Of a stretch of DNA of 15,147 nucleotides, positions 6,790 through 14,472 are shown piece after piece; positions within the stretch are counted from its first letter, which is position 1; every line of letters begins with the position of its first letter. The notes under the pieces are model-generated. The model ran no database searches. It was not told the DNA's origin and was given only the letters and a program-made list of their open reading frames with translations. Both the position numbers and the translations under genes were made by a program. The stretch lies in NCBI GenBank assembly GCA_021792045.1, contig JAJYVJ010000034.1:1-15147 (forward strand). The letters are read 5' to 3'. The stretch is from Thermoplasmata archaeon (lineage in GTDB: Archaea; Thermoplasmatota; Thermoplasmata; Thermoplasmatales; Thermoplasmataceae).

Positions 6790-7437
6790 TTGGTCAGAAT
6801 CAATAGAATCCTGTCACTCAGCAAGGACTTCCGGGATTGGACATTTGTACCGCTTCTGGGACAGTGGATTATCGTTAACCTCCTGATCTATTATCCCTAT
6901 GTTCAGTTCATTTACAGAATTGGCACGTTTCAGCAGAATGCCAACACAATATTTCCATACACGTGGGCATCAGCGCTGATACTGTTTGCATATGGTATTA
7001 TACTGTTTTCAAAAAAATTCAAACTGGATGCTGTGAGAACCATCGTCTATTCCTTATCATTACCGTTTGCTGCAACTTCATTGTTCGAAATAATATGGCA
7101 GAATATTGGATCTGGAATGCACATAGGAAATCAGATAGCAATAACGTACATAGTGAACATCAGTTCCATAGCCCTGATCGGGACATACTTCAAATTCTGG
7201 AATTCTGAAAAATATTTCCTGTATCTGGTCATATCATATCTGGCAGGATGGATTCTCTGGATGTCTGCAGGTTTTCCGCAGATAACAGATTCCAATCCGG
7301 TGATTGCGCAGGAAGCATTCATATTCAACGTTGTATTGAAAGTTCTGACGTTTGTTGTTGTGGGTATGATGGTGGCACCGATCTTTGGTAATTCGAAAAG
7401 TTTCTTATCTGCAAACGAGAAAACTGCAGACGAATAG
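6790..7437 (+). CDS. Membrane protein of unknown function, six predicted segments
   Basis: I do not recognise the family. The frame is open from a TTG at 6763 (224 codons). The TATA box position favours the TTG at 6790, giving 215 residues. With numbering from 6763, hydrophobic segments lie at about 28-50, 67-83, 91-111, 122-142, 148-167 and 186-208. A short charged start (KLVRINR, KDFRDW) and a hydrophilic tail (NSKSFLSANEKTADE) frame them. There is no signal peptide and no cysteine pair or obvious catalytic motif. The gene lies between the divergent methyltransferase and carA, and nothing ties it to either. Rare TTG starts are used because no early ATG exists. T-rich runs at 7448-7464 just after the stop may end transcription. 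Confidence 0.7.
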   Translation: MVRINRILSLSKDFRDWTFVPLLGQWIIVNLLIYYPYVQFIYRIGTFQQNANTIFPYTWASALILFAYGIILFSKKFKLDAVRTIVYSLSLPFAATSLFEIIWQNIGSGMHIGNQIAITYIVNISSIALIGTYFKFWNSEKYFLYLVISYLAGWILWMSAGFPQITDSNPVIAQEAFIFNVVLKVLTFVVVGMMVAPIFGNSKSFLSANEKTADE

Positions 7438-7587
7438 TATTGCAGGCTTTTATTCTAAATTTTTGCTGAATAACTGAATGTTCACCTCCACTGGGCTAAA
7501 CCATGATCAGCTCTCAGATCCATGAATAATGTCCCAATGAAATGTTCAAAAGAAAAAAAATTAAGGGAGCCCAGCTTTGAGGATAGA

Positions 7588-8649
7588 ATGTCCAGATGGC
7601 TGATACTTGAAGACGGAACTTCTTTTCAGGGCATTCCATTTGGATCCGCTTCCCCGGGATACGGGGAGATTGTTTTCACAACCTCGATGACCGGTTACGT
7701 CGAGACCATAACAGATCCTTCCTACAGGGGCCAGATAGTCATATTTGCCAGCCCTACGGTTGGCAATTACCCGTTATGGAAGGGAAAGATGCAGTCCTCA
7801 TTTCCAAGCGTTTCCGGCATAGTCACAAGGGATGCACATGCCATCATGCATTCCGATCCTGAATGGATCGAGTTCCAGAACCTGCTCTCAAAGCATGGAA
7901 TCCCGGGAATAGATGGCATCGATACGAGGATGATTGTGAGAAAGATCAGGGACAGGGGCGTGATGAAGGCGATCATCAAGGATGATCCTGAACCTCCTGA
8001 AAACTGGCCTGATCCCATGGAGAGGAATCTTGTTTCCGAGGTTTCCTTATCCACAAATAAATTCATTCAGGGAAATGGAAAAACAACCTACCTGTACATC
8101 GATCTGGGAACAAAGACTTCGCTGATGGAAAATATGCTTGCCATCGGTAACATATTCACGGTACCCTACAACTTTGATCCGGATTCCGTAACAGTGAAGT
8201 ATGATGCAGTTTTTCTCTCCAACGGTCCTGGAGATCCCTCTCACGTATCATTGAAGCCAATAGTCAGATTCGTATCGGACAACATCGGCAGGATACCGAT
8301 TTTTGGAGTATGCCTGGGGCACCAGATAATCGGGCTCGCGAGTGGCGGTAAGACAGAGAAGATGAAATACGGCCACAGGGGCGTGAACCATGCGGTCACC
8401 GATGGCACCTCGATAATGATAACCTCACACAACCATGGTTATGCAATAAACAGATCGAGCCTTGACGAAACCGATCTGAAGATGGTGCAGTGGGACGTAA
8501 ATGACGGGACTGTCGAGGGGATAAGTTCAGGATACCACGAACTGATGTCCGTTCAGTACCATCCCGAAGCCTCCCCAGGGCCGTCAGACGGATCGGTGTT
8601 CTTCAATCACTTGAGAAAAGCAATGGAAGTGCAGGATGCCCAGAAATAA
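7588..8649 (+). CDS. carA: Carbamoyl-phosphate synthase small (glutaminase) subunit
   Basis: CarA hydrolyses glutamine and passes ammonia to CarB for carbamoyl phosphate, used in pyrimidine and arginine synthesis. From the ATG at 7588 it has 353 residues. The N-terminal domain starts with WLILEDGTSF and has TSMTGYVETITDPSY, both CarA hallmarks. The class I glutamine amidotransferase domain carries the nucleophile C242 in GVCLGHQ and the H325/E327 pair in QYHPEAS. The frame is open to an ATG at 7522, which would add 22 lysine-rich residues absent from typical CarA. The 7588 ATG aligns with the family start, has GAGGAT just upstream, and lies about 27 nt after an A/T stretch at 7553-7565. I therefore prefer it. 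It overlaps carB by 14 nt, implying translational coupling. Confidence 0.94.
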   Translation: MSRWLILEDGTSFQGIPFGSASPGYGEIVFTTSMTGYVETITDPSYRGQIVIFASPTVGNYPLWKGKMQSSFPSVSGIVTRDAHAIMHSDPEWIEFQNLLSKHGIPGIDGIDTRMIVRKIRDRGVMKAIIKDDPEPPENWPDPMERNLVSEVSLSTNKFIQGNGKTTYLYIDLGTKTSLMENMLAIGNIFTVPYNFDPDSVTVKYDAVFLSNGPGDPSHVSLKPIVRFVSDNIGRIPIFGVCLGHQIIGLASGGKTEKMKYGHRGVNHAVTDGTSIMITSHNHGYAINRSSLDETDLKMVQWDVNDGTVEGISSGYHELMSVQYHPEASPGPSDGSVFFNHLRKAMEVQDAQK

Positions 8650-11600
8650 TGATATAAGGAGCGTACTGGTGATAGGTTCCGGGCCGATAGTCATAGGCCA
8701 GGCTGCCGAGTTTGATTACGCCGGGTCGCAGGCATGCCTCTCCCTCAGGGAGGAGGGAATAAAGGTAACGCTCATCAATTCAAATCCTGCCACGATCCAG
8801 TCGGACAGGATGATTGCCGATCGCGTATACATAGAGCCCATGACAGCTGAATCGATTGAGCGGATAATTGTCCAGGAGGATATCGATTCAATCCTCCCGT
8901 CAATGGGCGGGCAAACCGCTCTAAACCTTGCCCTCGAACTCCACAAAAGAGGCATTCTCTCCGCCCATGGAGTAAGGGTGCTTGGCACTCCCATCAATTC
9001 AATAGAACTGGCAGAGGATCGGGGTGAATTCAGTCATTTCATTAACGAGATTGGGGAACCCACATCCCCGGCTGTGGAAATATCCATCAATGATTTCAAT
9101 GAACCGTCATTCGGCGACTACGTTCCCGGCATAGTCCGGACGTCATTCAGCCTTGGCGGAACCGGCGGCAGGATAATCAGAACAAATGAAGAGTTTGCCA
9201 GATTCCTCAGGGATTATTTTTCCTCGAATCCAGAGGGAACAGTTGAACTCGAAAAATCGATGCTTGGAATGAAGGAACTGGAATACGAGATGATCCGTGA
9301 CGGCGCCGGCAACTGCATCTGCGTCTGCAACATGGAGAATCTCGATCCGATGGGCGTTCACACCGGAGAAAGCATCGTGGTGACGCCATCACAGACACTG
9401 AGCGATCAGGAATACCAGATGCTGCGCACAGCCGCAATACATGTGATATCATCCATAGGCATAATCGGCGCATGCAACATTCAGTTTGCCCTTGACCAGA
9501 ATACCGGCAAATATTTCGTTGTCGAGGTAAATCCTAGAACCTCGAGATCGTCGGCTCTCGCTTCTAAAGCGTCTGGATATCCCATAGCAAGGATCGCTTC
9601 CAAGATAGCGGTGGGATACAACCTCAACGAGATCAGGAACCCGATCACGAAGAACACCTTCGCCGCTTTTGAGCCCTCGCTTGATTATGTGACAGTGAAG
9701 ATACCGAGATGGCCCTTCGACAAGTTCTCCCTTGAGCGAAGCACGGGCGTGCAGATGAAATCCGTGGGTGAGGTCATGGGCATCGGGAGGACGTTCGAAG
9801 AGGCCCTGATGAAGGCCATCGCCTCTCTCGACACTCCGGAATCCTTCCGACTCAGGACATACACGAAGGGCGATGATCTGAAAAGAATGCTCTACCAGTC
9901 AAGCGATCTCAGGATATACGCCATATTTGAGGCCCTGTTCCAGGACATGGATCCATATGTAATAGCAGAGCTGACAGGCTACGAACCATACTTCATATTC
10001 AAGATAAGGAACATCGTGGACAAGCTGAGGGGAATCCAGACAGGTGCAATCCCCGAAAATCTGGCAGAGTTGAAGGAATACGGCATTTCGGACAGTCTGA
10101 TCTCAACATATTCAATGATTCCAGAGACCGGGATAATCGAATACAGGATATCGAACAGTATCATTCCGGGTTTCAAGTCTGTGGACACCTGCTCCGGCGA
10201 ATTCGAGGCAGCAACACCATACATGTATTCAACATATGAACTGGAAAACGAGATAATCCAATCCCAGAATGACAAGAAGAGCGTTCTTGTCATAGGATCC
10301 GGACCAAACAGGATTGCCCAGGGGCTTGAATTTGATTACATTGCCGTCAAGGCGGTCTTTGCACTGAAGAAGATGGGTTACAGGGCTATAATGCTCAACA
10401 GCAATCCTGAAACCGTTTCGACGGATTTCGATATATCCGATGCGCTTTACTTTGAGCCGGTCACGCTTGAGCATGTCTCCAACGTCATAATCAGGGAAGA
10501 TGTCCACAGGGTCCTGGTTCAGGTATCCGGCCAGACCGGACAGAACATCGCCCTTGGGCTTTCCAGGCTGTTCGGCGATGACATCATCGCAGGAACCAGG
10601 GCGGACTCAATAGAGAGGATAGAGGACAGGGTTGCGTTCTCAAACGAGCTTCAGAAGATGGGGATAAAGCAGCCTCCGTTTGTGTACGTGAGGAACGAGG
10701 AGGAACTTGAGGTCAAACTGAAGGACATAGGTCTTCCCGTGATAATGCGAACCAGTTTCGTGATAGGCGGCAGATCAATGGACATCATCTACGACATGGC
10801 AACAGCAAGAAAGCGGTTCCAGGAGATCATAACCAGCAGGCCTGGCAAGGACATCCTGGTCAGCAGATACATAGAGAATTCGCAGGAGATCGATGTCGAT
10901 TTCATCAGCTCCCCGGAAAAGCAGATCATAGTGGGCATAATGGTTCATATAGAGGAAGCTGGAACACATTCGGGCGACGCAACAATGGTGCTGTCCGGCG
11001 ATCATCTGAGAAGTGGGGTTATGCAGCAGATCAGAAGCGTTGTTGAAAGGTTATCGAAAGTATTCGATCTCTCCGGATTCTCAAATCTCCAGATTGCGGT
11101 GAAGAACGACGAGATCTTTGTCATTGAACTGAACTCGAGAGCCAGCAGGACAATTCCCTTCATAAGCAAGGCAACCGGCAGGGAGTGGGTGGAAACTGCC
11201 GTCAGGATCATGTTCGGGCAGCCTGTGGACACCGACGAGAAAGAGGTGAAGGCGTACTTCATCAAGGTGCCGGTTTTCCCATTCAAGAAATTTCCTGAGG
11301 AGGAGCCTCTGCTTGGACCGGAGATGAAATCAACAGGAGAGATAATGATGGCCGGAAAGACATATGAGGAGGCAATAACCAAGGTTGCCGGCTACATGGG
11401 AATCAGAAACATCAGGTCAGCGATAATGACGCTCAAGGACGAGGACAAGGAGATCGGTTCTGAAATAGCCAGGTATTTGTCAGCCAATGGGGCGGCAATA
11501 TATGCGACTCCCGGCACATCGGCCTATCTGGGCAGGAAAGGTATCGCCAACAGGACGGTTTACAGGATGGAGGACGAGAGGGAACCACGGATTGACAGCC

Positions 11601-11809
11601 TGATCATAAACAGGATACCGCAGATCGTGATCAATACGCCGACAATGAATTCAACCGATCAGAAGAACGGCAATGAGATGAGGAAACTGTGCATAAAATT
11701 CGGGATACCTCTCATAACCAATGCAAGGCTTGCCTACGAGCTGGTGATGCACGGTTCTGGCTCCAGTACCATCTCATACAGGGAAATCAGGGAATACGCT
11801 TCCATATGA
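8636..11809 (+). CDS. carB: Carbamoyl-phosphate synthase large subunit
   Basis: CarB makes carbamoyl phosphate from bicarbonate, two ATP and ammonia delivered by CarA. The 1057 residues match the full-length fused form (E. coli is 1073). The first ATP-grasp half starts at SVLVIGSGPIVIGQAAEFDY and includes RTSFSLGGTGGR and VVEVNPRTSRSSA. The oligomerisation region lies near 400-545. The second half starts at about 549 (SVLVIGSGPNRIAQG) and carries RTSFVIGGRSMDI and IELNSRASRTIPF. Here the usual E-V-N-P-R reads E-L-N-S-R, with the catalytic Glu, Asn and Arg retained. The MGS-like allosteric domain spans about 940-1045 (IYATPGTSAYLG). The start lies inside carA in another frame, so the two are one operon. 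G+C is high: 37 of 60 in 9121-9180. Confidence 0.96.
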   Translation: MPRNNDIRSVLVIGSGPIVIGQAAEFDYAGSQACLSLREEGIKVTLINSNPATIQSDRMIADRVYIEPMTAESIERIIVQEDIDSILPSMGGQTALNLALELHKRGILSAHGVRVLGTPINSIELAEDRGEFSHFINEIGEPTSPAVEISINDFNEPSFGDYVPGIVRTSFSLGGTGGRIIRTNEEFARFLRDYFSSNPEGTVELEKSMLGMKELEYEMIRDGAGNCICVCNMENLDPMGVHTGESIVVTPSQTLSDQEYQMLRTAAIHVISSIGIIGACNIQFALDQNTGKYFVVEVNPRTSRSSALASKASGYPIARIASKIAVGYNLNEIRNPITKNTFAAFEPSLDYVTVKIPRWPFDKFSLERSTGVQMKSVGEVMGIGRTFEEALMKAIASLDTPESFRLRTYTKGDDLKRMLYQSSDLRIYAIFEALFQDMDPYVIAELTGYEPYFIFKIRNIVDKLRGIQTGAIPENLAELKEYGISDSLISTYSMIPETGIIEYRISNSIIPGFKSVDTCSGEFEAATPYMYSTYELENEIIQSQNDKKSVLVIGSGPNRIAQGLEFDYIAVKAVFALKKMGYRAIMLNSNPETVSTDFDISDALYFEPVTLEHVSNVIIREDVHRVLVQVSGQTGQNIALGLSRLFGDDIIAGTRADSIERIEDRVAFSNELQKMGIKQPPFVYVRNEEELEVKLKDIGLPVIMRTSFVIGGRSMDIIYDMATARKRFQEIITSRPGKDILVSRYIENSQEIDVDFISSPEKQIIVGIMVHIEEAGTHSGDATMVLSGDHLRSGVMQQIRSVVERLSKVFDLSGFSNLQIAVKNDEIFVIELNSRASRTIPFISKATGREWVETAVRIMFGQPVDTDEKEVKAYFIKVPVFPFKKFPEEEPLLGPEMKSTGEIMMAGKTYEEAITKVAGYMGIRNIRSAIMTLKDEDKEIGSEIARYLSANGAAIYATPGTSAYLGRKGIANRTVYRMEDEREPRIDSLIINRIPQIVINTPTMNSTDQKNGNEMRKLCIKFGIPLITNARLAYELVMHGSGSSTISYREIREYASI

Positions 11810-11861
11810 TTCCACAAATCGCAGTATATGTTATTTCTGTTTCCCACATCCATCAGAAGGA

Positions 11862-13067
11862 TCACATCCATTTCCATGCAGGCTTGATTTTTATTTTCTT
11901 GCCTCCGATGACAATCTCATCTTCCTGGTCATAAGTCAATATCAACCCTTCGTTTAGGCTAAATTTATCCATTGCTTCGAGAAGTCCTTCAAGTTCTCGT
12001 CGTTTGTTGTCTTCGTTCAATTCGTAAGTAACCTGTATTGCCTCCTTAATTACTCCATCTGCTTTCACGAGGAAATCACACTCCCCTTTCTCTCTGAAGT
12101 AATAAATCTCTCTGTATGTTCTGCGAAGTATCAAAAAAACCAAATTTTCTAACATTCTACCCTTATCAGACGAAAATGAAGCAGAGTTAGCAATTGACAT
12201 AGCGTTATCTATTGAATATACTTTTTTTGCATTGACCAGCTGCTTCCTCAAGGAATAGTCGAATTTTGGTACTGTGAAGAGAAGATAGCTGTCCTCGAGA
12301 TAAGAAACAAATGAAATCGGCGTGTTCACCGAGCCAAAATCAAACATCTTCCTGAGGCCATTATATGAAAATTCCTTACCAACGTTGGTCAGTAAGTATA
12401 TTGCCATTTCCTGAAGAGTCCTTGTTTCCCGTAGATTGTACCTGGAGATTATATCCCTGTGCAGAATGTCCAAAAGCAACTCCCTCAGGATTTCCGGTTT
12501 TTCGTACTTAAGGTATTCCGGAAACCCACCACTGGTGAGGTATCGCCCAAAGGATTTAGAAGAAGGAGTTTGTCCCATAAATCTCAGTGCCTCATGGAAT
12601 GAGAACGGAAACATTTCAACATTTATGTGCCTCCCCGTTAATCTGGTTCCGAGTTCTCTGCTCAGAAGCGAAGCGTTTGACCCGGTGATGAATACTCTCT
12701 TATTCCTGTCTAACCTGGACCTAACAAAAATTTCCCAGCCGTTGACGTTTTGAATTTCATCCAGAAGATAGAATTCAGAAGATCCAAATTCTTCGTGAAA
12801 CACCTGGTCAAGTTTTTCAAAATCACTGGATTCAAAGGCAATAAGTCTTGTATCTTCGAAATTGAGATAATAAAAATCCGGCAGCTTTCTGAGAAGTTGA
12901 TGTAACAATGTGCTCTTACCTGATCTCCTTATTCCCGAGATTATAACCGCAAAAGGCAACTCCATTGGTATTCTTCCCAGATCATCACGCTCTGTACCAT
13001 ATTCATAAGACTCAAGTTCAGATCTCTGACCTTTGACTATATTCCTTAGAGTTTCCTTCAATATCAC
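11862..13067 (-). CDS. AAA+ ATPase with DUF4143 C-terminal domain
   Basis: This is a 401-residue P-loop ATPase of the archaeal/bacterial AAA_14-DUF4143 type. Visible features are Walker A GIRRSGKST (45-53), Walker B FYLLDEIQ (99-106), sensor-like VFITGSNASLL (125-135), the family motif LTGRHINVEMFPFSFHEAL (143-161) and SGGFPEYL (179-186). A winged-helix-like middle follows. The C-terminal DUF4143 part shows GRMLENLVFLIL and ECDFLV near 329-334, then a K-x-A-I-Q-V strand, resembling a PD-(D/E)XK nuclease-like core. The cellular role of this family is not settled. Members are numerous and variable in archaeal genomes. The GTG start at 13067 is the first possible one and sits about 27 nt from a TATA-like box. 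The gene ends 52 nt from the convergent carB. It lies next to a transposase relic, so it may be an accessory gene. Confidence 0.88.
   Translation of the reverse strand: MILKETLRNIVKGQRSELESYEYGTERDDLGRIPMELPFAVIISGIRRSGKSTLLHQLLRKLPDFYYLNFEDTRLIAFESSDFEKLDQVFHEEFGSSEFYLLDEIQNVNGWEIFVRSRLDRNKRVFITGSNASLLSRELGTRLTGRHINVEMFPFSFHEALRFMGQTPSSKSFGRYLTSGGFPEYLKYEKPEILRELLLDILHRDIISRYNLRETRTLQEMAIYLLTNVGKEFSYNGLRKMFDFGSVNTPISFVSYLEDSYLLFTVPKFDYSLRKQLVNAKKVYSIDNAMSIANSASFSSDKGRMLENLVFLILRRTYREIYYFREKGECDFLVKADGVIKEAIQVTYELNEDNKRRELEGLLEAMDKFSLNEGLILTYDQEDEIVIGGKKIKIKPAWKWM
11884..11900 (+). terminator. T-rich run after carAB, possible transcription stop
   Basis: The plus strand reads TGATTTTTATTTTCTT about 75 nt after the carB stop, inside the 3' end of the convergent ATPase gene. 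Archaeal RNA polymerase commonly stops at such U-rich tracts without a hairpin. The assignment is by base composition only. Confidence 0.3.
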
Positions 13068-13088
13068 AAAATAGTATATTGGGACAAT

Positions 13089-13126
13089 GCATAAATCTTT
13101 GTATCAGTGGTGAACACTATTGTTCA
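13089..13126 (-). promoter_or_regulatory. Promoter and inverted repeat upstream of the AAA+ ATPase
   Basis: Read on the minus strand, AAAGATTTATGC (13100 to 13089) is a TATA-like element centred about 27 nt before the GTG at 13067. Just upstream is a perfect inverted repeat, TGAACA-CTAT-TGTTCA (13111-13126), placed where an activator or repressor could touch the factors bound at the TATA box. No regulator gene lies next to it. Confidence 0.4.
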
Positions 13127-13308
13127 TTACTGAAAGTAACAACGTTTTCAGCACTGAAGATTTATAGTTTGTTTCCTAAGTTTTTAGGTCTTTTTGATCA
13201 CTGTATCCATGATTTCCTTCTATACTGCCGACAGAACAACCATTGATTGCCATTTGAATAGAATCTTCTGATCCACCAGACATACCCTTTAACCAGTTCC
13301 CATTGTGT

Positions 13309-13840
13309 CTATGGGTCGGATACTTCCTTCTTCTCCAGTATGCAAGAAAGATAATTGAGTATGGAATATGTGAGATGGCATATCTTCACATGACACCCAA
13401 TATATGGACTTCAGCCATACCCTCTCAGGCCTCAGGTCAGGAATGCCCCTCATCTGCTTGAATGCCCTCTCCGCAGAATCCTCGTCGTAGTATTTTCTCA
13501 CGACATCCTCAACGCCGAGATCTGTGTTGTGGAATATCCAAGATTTTCGCTACATCTTCATATGAGGGATGCTCCTAATAGTGATCCGAAACCTTTTGTT
13601 CATAATAAAGCCTTTTCTTTATTTCCCCGGTTATTTTGTGTGGCTTTGCCATATTAACCTGATAAACGCTTATCCATCTGAAAGATCAATTAATCTTTGA
13701 ACAGAAATAACTTCGACTTCCTTTTCCATACATCTAAATAGATTCCTGCCTTAATAACATTTTATCTGGGCGCCAATACAATAAACATCATAATATCCAG
13801 TATCTGCGATAAGAAATCATAAAAGTCACTTCTGAAATGT
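13309..13840 (-). pseudogene. Decayed DDE transposase (IS4/IS1634-like), several frameshifts and stops
   Basis: Minus-strand frames carry pieces that read as one transposase in order. LIADTGYYD (13813-13787) resembles the region of the second catalytic aspartate. KPHKITGEIKKRLYYEQK and HPSYEDVAKIL (13646-13536) follow, with a TAG between them. WIFHNTDLGVEDVVRKYY, then EDSAERAFKQMRG with a candidate catalytic Glu, then LRPERVWLKS lie at about 13535-13430. The last piece, CHVKICHLTYSILNYL, is in another frame and ends at a TAG at 13309-13311. At least two frame changes and two in-frame stops separate them. The longest open piece alone (GTG at 13501 to 13289) is 70 codons. I identify the family by the pattern of E-R-A-F, L-R-P and a hydrophobic H-x-K-x-C-x-L-x-Y helix. 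Confidence is good for the C-terminal half and lower before 13660. Confidence 0.6.
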
Positions 13841-13877
13841 TAACCACTGTTTGTGACAATGGGGCTAATGCAAATTA

Positions 13878-13886
13878 TTTATAATA
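13878..13886 (+). promoter_or_regulatory. TATA box for the 134-residue membrane protein
   Basis: TTTATAATA (13878-13886) is centred about 27 nt before the ATG at 13909 and is preceded by an A-rich stretch. A second A/T run, AATTATATAG (13891-13900), is too close to the ATG to serve a leaderless start. Confidence 0.55.
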
Positions 13887-13908
13887 CGTAAATTATATAG
13901 AACCGTTC

Positions 13909-14313
13909 ATGGCAAAGAATAACAGGTATCTGAGCACGCTTTTTGCTGCCATCATTGCAGGCATCATACTGAATGTGTTCTTCAGCGTTGTATCTCTTTA
14001 TCTGTTCATACTGGCAGGAATTCTCACGGGGATAATAGCCAGGGGCATATTCAGGGGTATAATAGCCAGCGTTGCCGCCGGTCTCATAACATCCGCAATA
14101 GTGATAATACTGGCTGCCGCAAAGGCAACCAACGGCCTCGTCACACTTGCATCGCATCTTGCGTTCTCCACGGTTCTTTATTCAGTGACATTCGAGACCA
14201 TAAATCTCATCGGCTTGCCCATTGAGAAACTTGTTATCCTCCTGATTTCGTATTCGGTACTGATAGGCGGACTCGGCGGTTTCATAGGCGGCGCAATCAG
14301 ATCAGGGGACTGA
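13909..14313 (+). CDS. Small four-segment membrane protein of unknown function
   Basis: This is a 134-residue hydrophobic protein. I see about four membrane segments: around 7-26, 28-50, 55-75 and 108-131. They are rich in glycine, alanine and isoleucine (GILTGIIARG, GGLGGFIGGAI), giving closely packed glycine-zipper-like helices. It resembles the small glycine-rich integral membrane proteins common in archaea (DUF5518-like), but I cannot assign a family with certainty. The start is supported by a well-placed TATA box, with no Shine-Dalgarno motif. It reads toward polB with a 159-nt spacer that has its own TATA box, so the two are probably separate transcripts. There is no sign of decay. Codon use is like that of carAB, suggesting a resident gene. 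Confidence 0.75.
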   Translation: MAKNNRYLSTLFAAIIAGIILNVFFSVVSLYLFILAGILTGIIARGIFRGIIASVAAGLITSAIVIILAAAKATNGLVTLASHLAFSTVLYSVTFETINLIGLPIEKLVILLISYSVLIGGLGGFIGGAIRSGD

Positions 14314-14442
14314 AATCCTATCTTTTCAGATATAAGGATCGCCTCACTCAATGCGAGAGGATATTGCATGGACTGAAAAATCCGAACCGAGCTTGAATCT
14401 ATTCTCTCCATATCATCAATGGTGAAGCTGTCTGAAAACATT

Positions 14443-14451
14443 CTTATTAAG
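14443..14451 (+). promoter_or_regulatory. TATA box for DNA polymerase B
   Basis: CTTATTAAG (14443-14451), preceded by BRE-like CTGAAAACA, is centred about 26 nt before the ATG at 14473. This predicts a leaderless or nearly leaderless polB transcript. Two nearby ATGs (14461 and 14466) open only short frames or stop at once. Confidence 0.5.
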
Positions 14452-14472
14452 GAGACTGCTATGTTATGATCG

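Larger units (their letters stand above)
13068..13908. other. Gene-poor stretch between ATPase and membrane protein
   Basis: No intact gene is visible over about 840 nt. The left 240 nt hold the ATPase promoter, the TGAACA/TGTTCA repeat and a small hairpin-like CCTAA...TTAGG (13175-13188) followed by a T-run. The middle is the transposase relic. The last 70 nt are A+T-rich and hold the promoter of the gene at 13909. A 19-codon frame on the minus strand starting MEKEVEVISVQ (near 13735) is probably part of the relic. No tRNA or other structured RNA was recognised. Confidence 0.55.

Noticed and set aside
341..7437. Defence island
   Set aside because: The genes are glycan enzymes, a methyltransferase without DNA-methylase motifs (no DPPY or PC box) and a membrane protein. 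No nuclease, helicase or reverse transcriptase is present here.
11002..11382. 126-codon minus-strand frame inside carB
   Set aside because: It is a shadow of the strongly supported carB frame.
13289..13501. 70-codon minus-strand frame as a stand-alone small gene
   Set aside because: Its N-terminal half matches a transposase C-terminus, and the match continues in another frame after about 13432, so it is part of a pseudogene.
14178..14441. 87-codon minus-strand frame starting MFSDSFTIDDMERIDS between the small membrane protein and polB
   Set aside because: More than half of it is antisense to the membrane protein gene, and its only A/T box abuts the ATG. I see no homology, though the first 45 codons are not absurd as protein.
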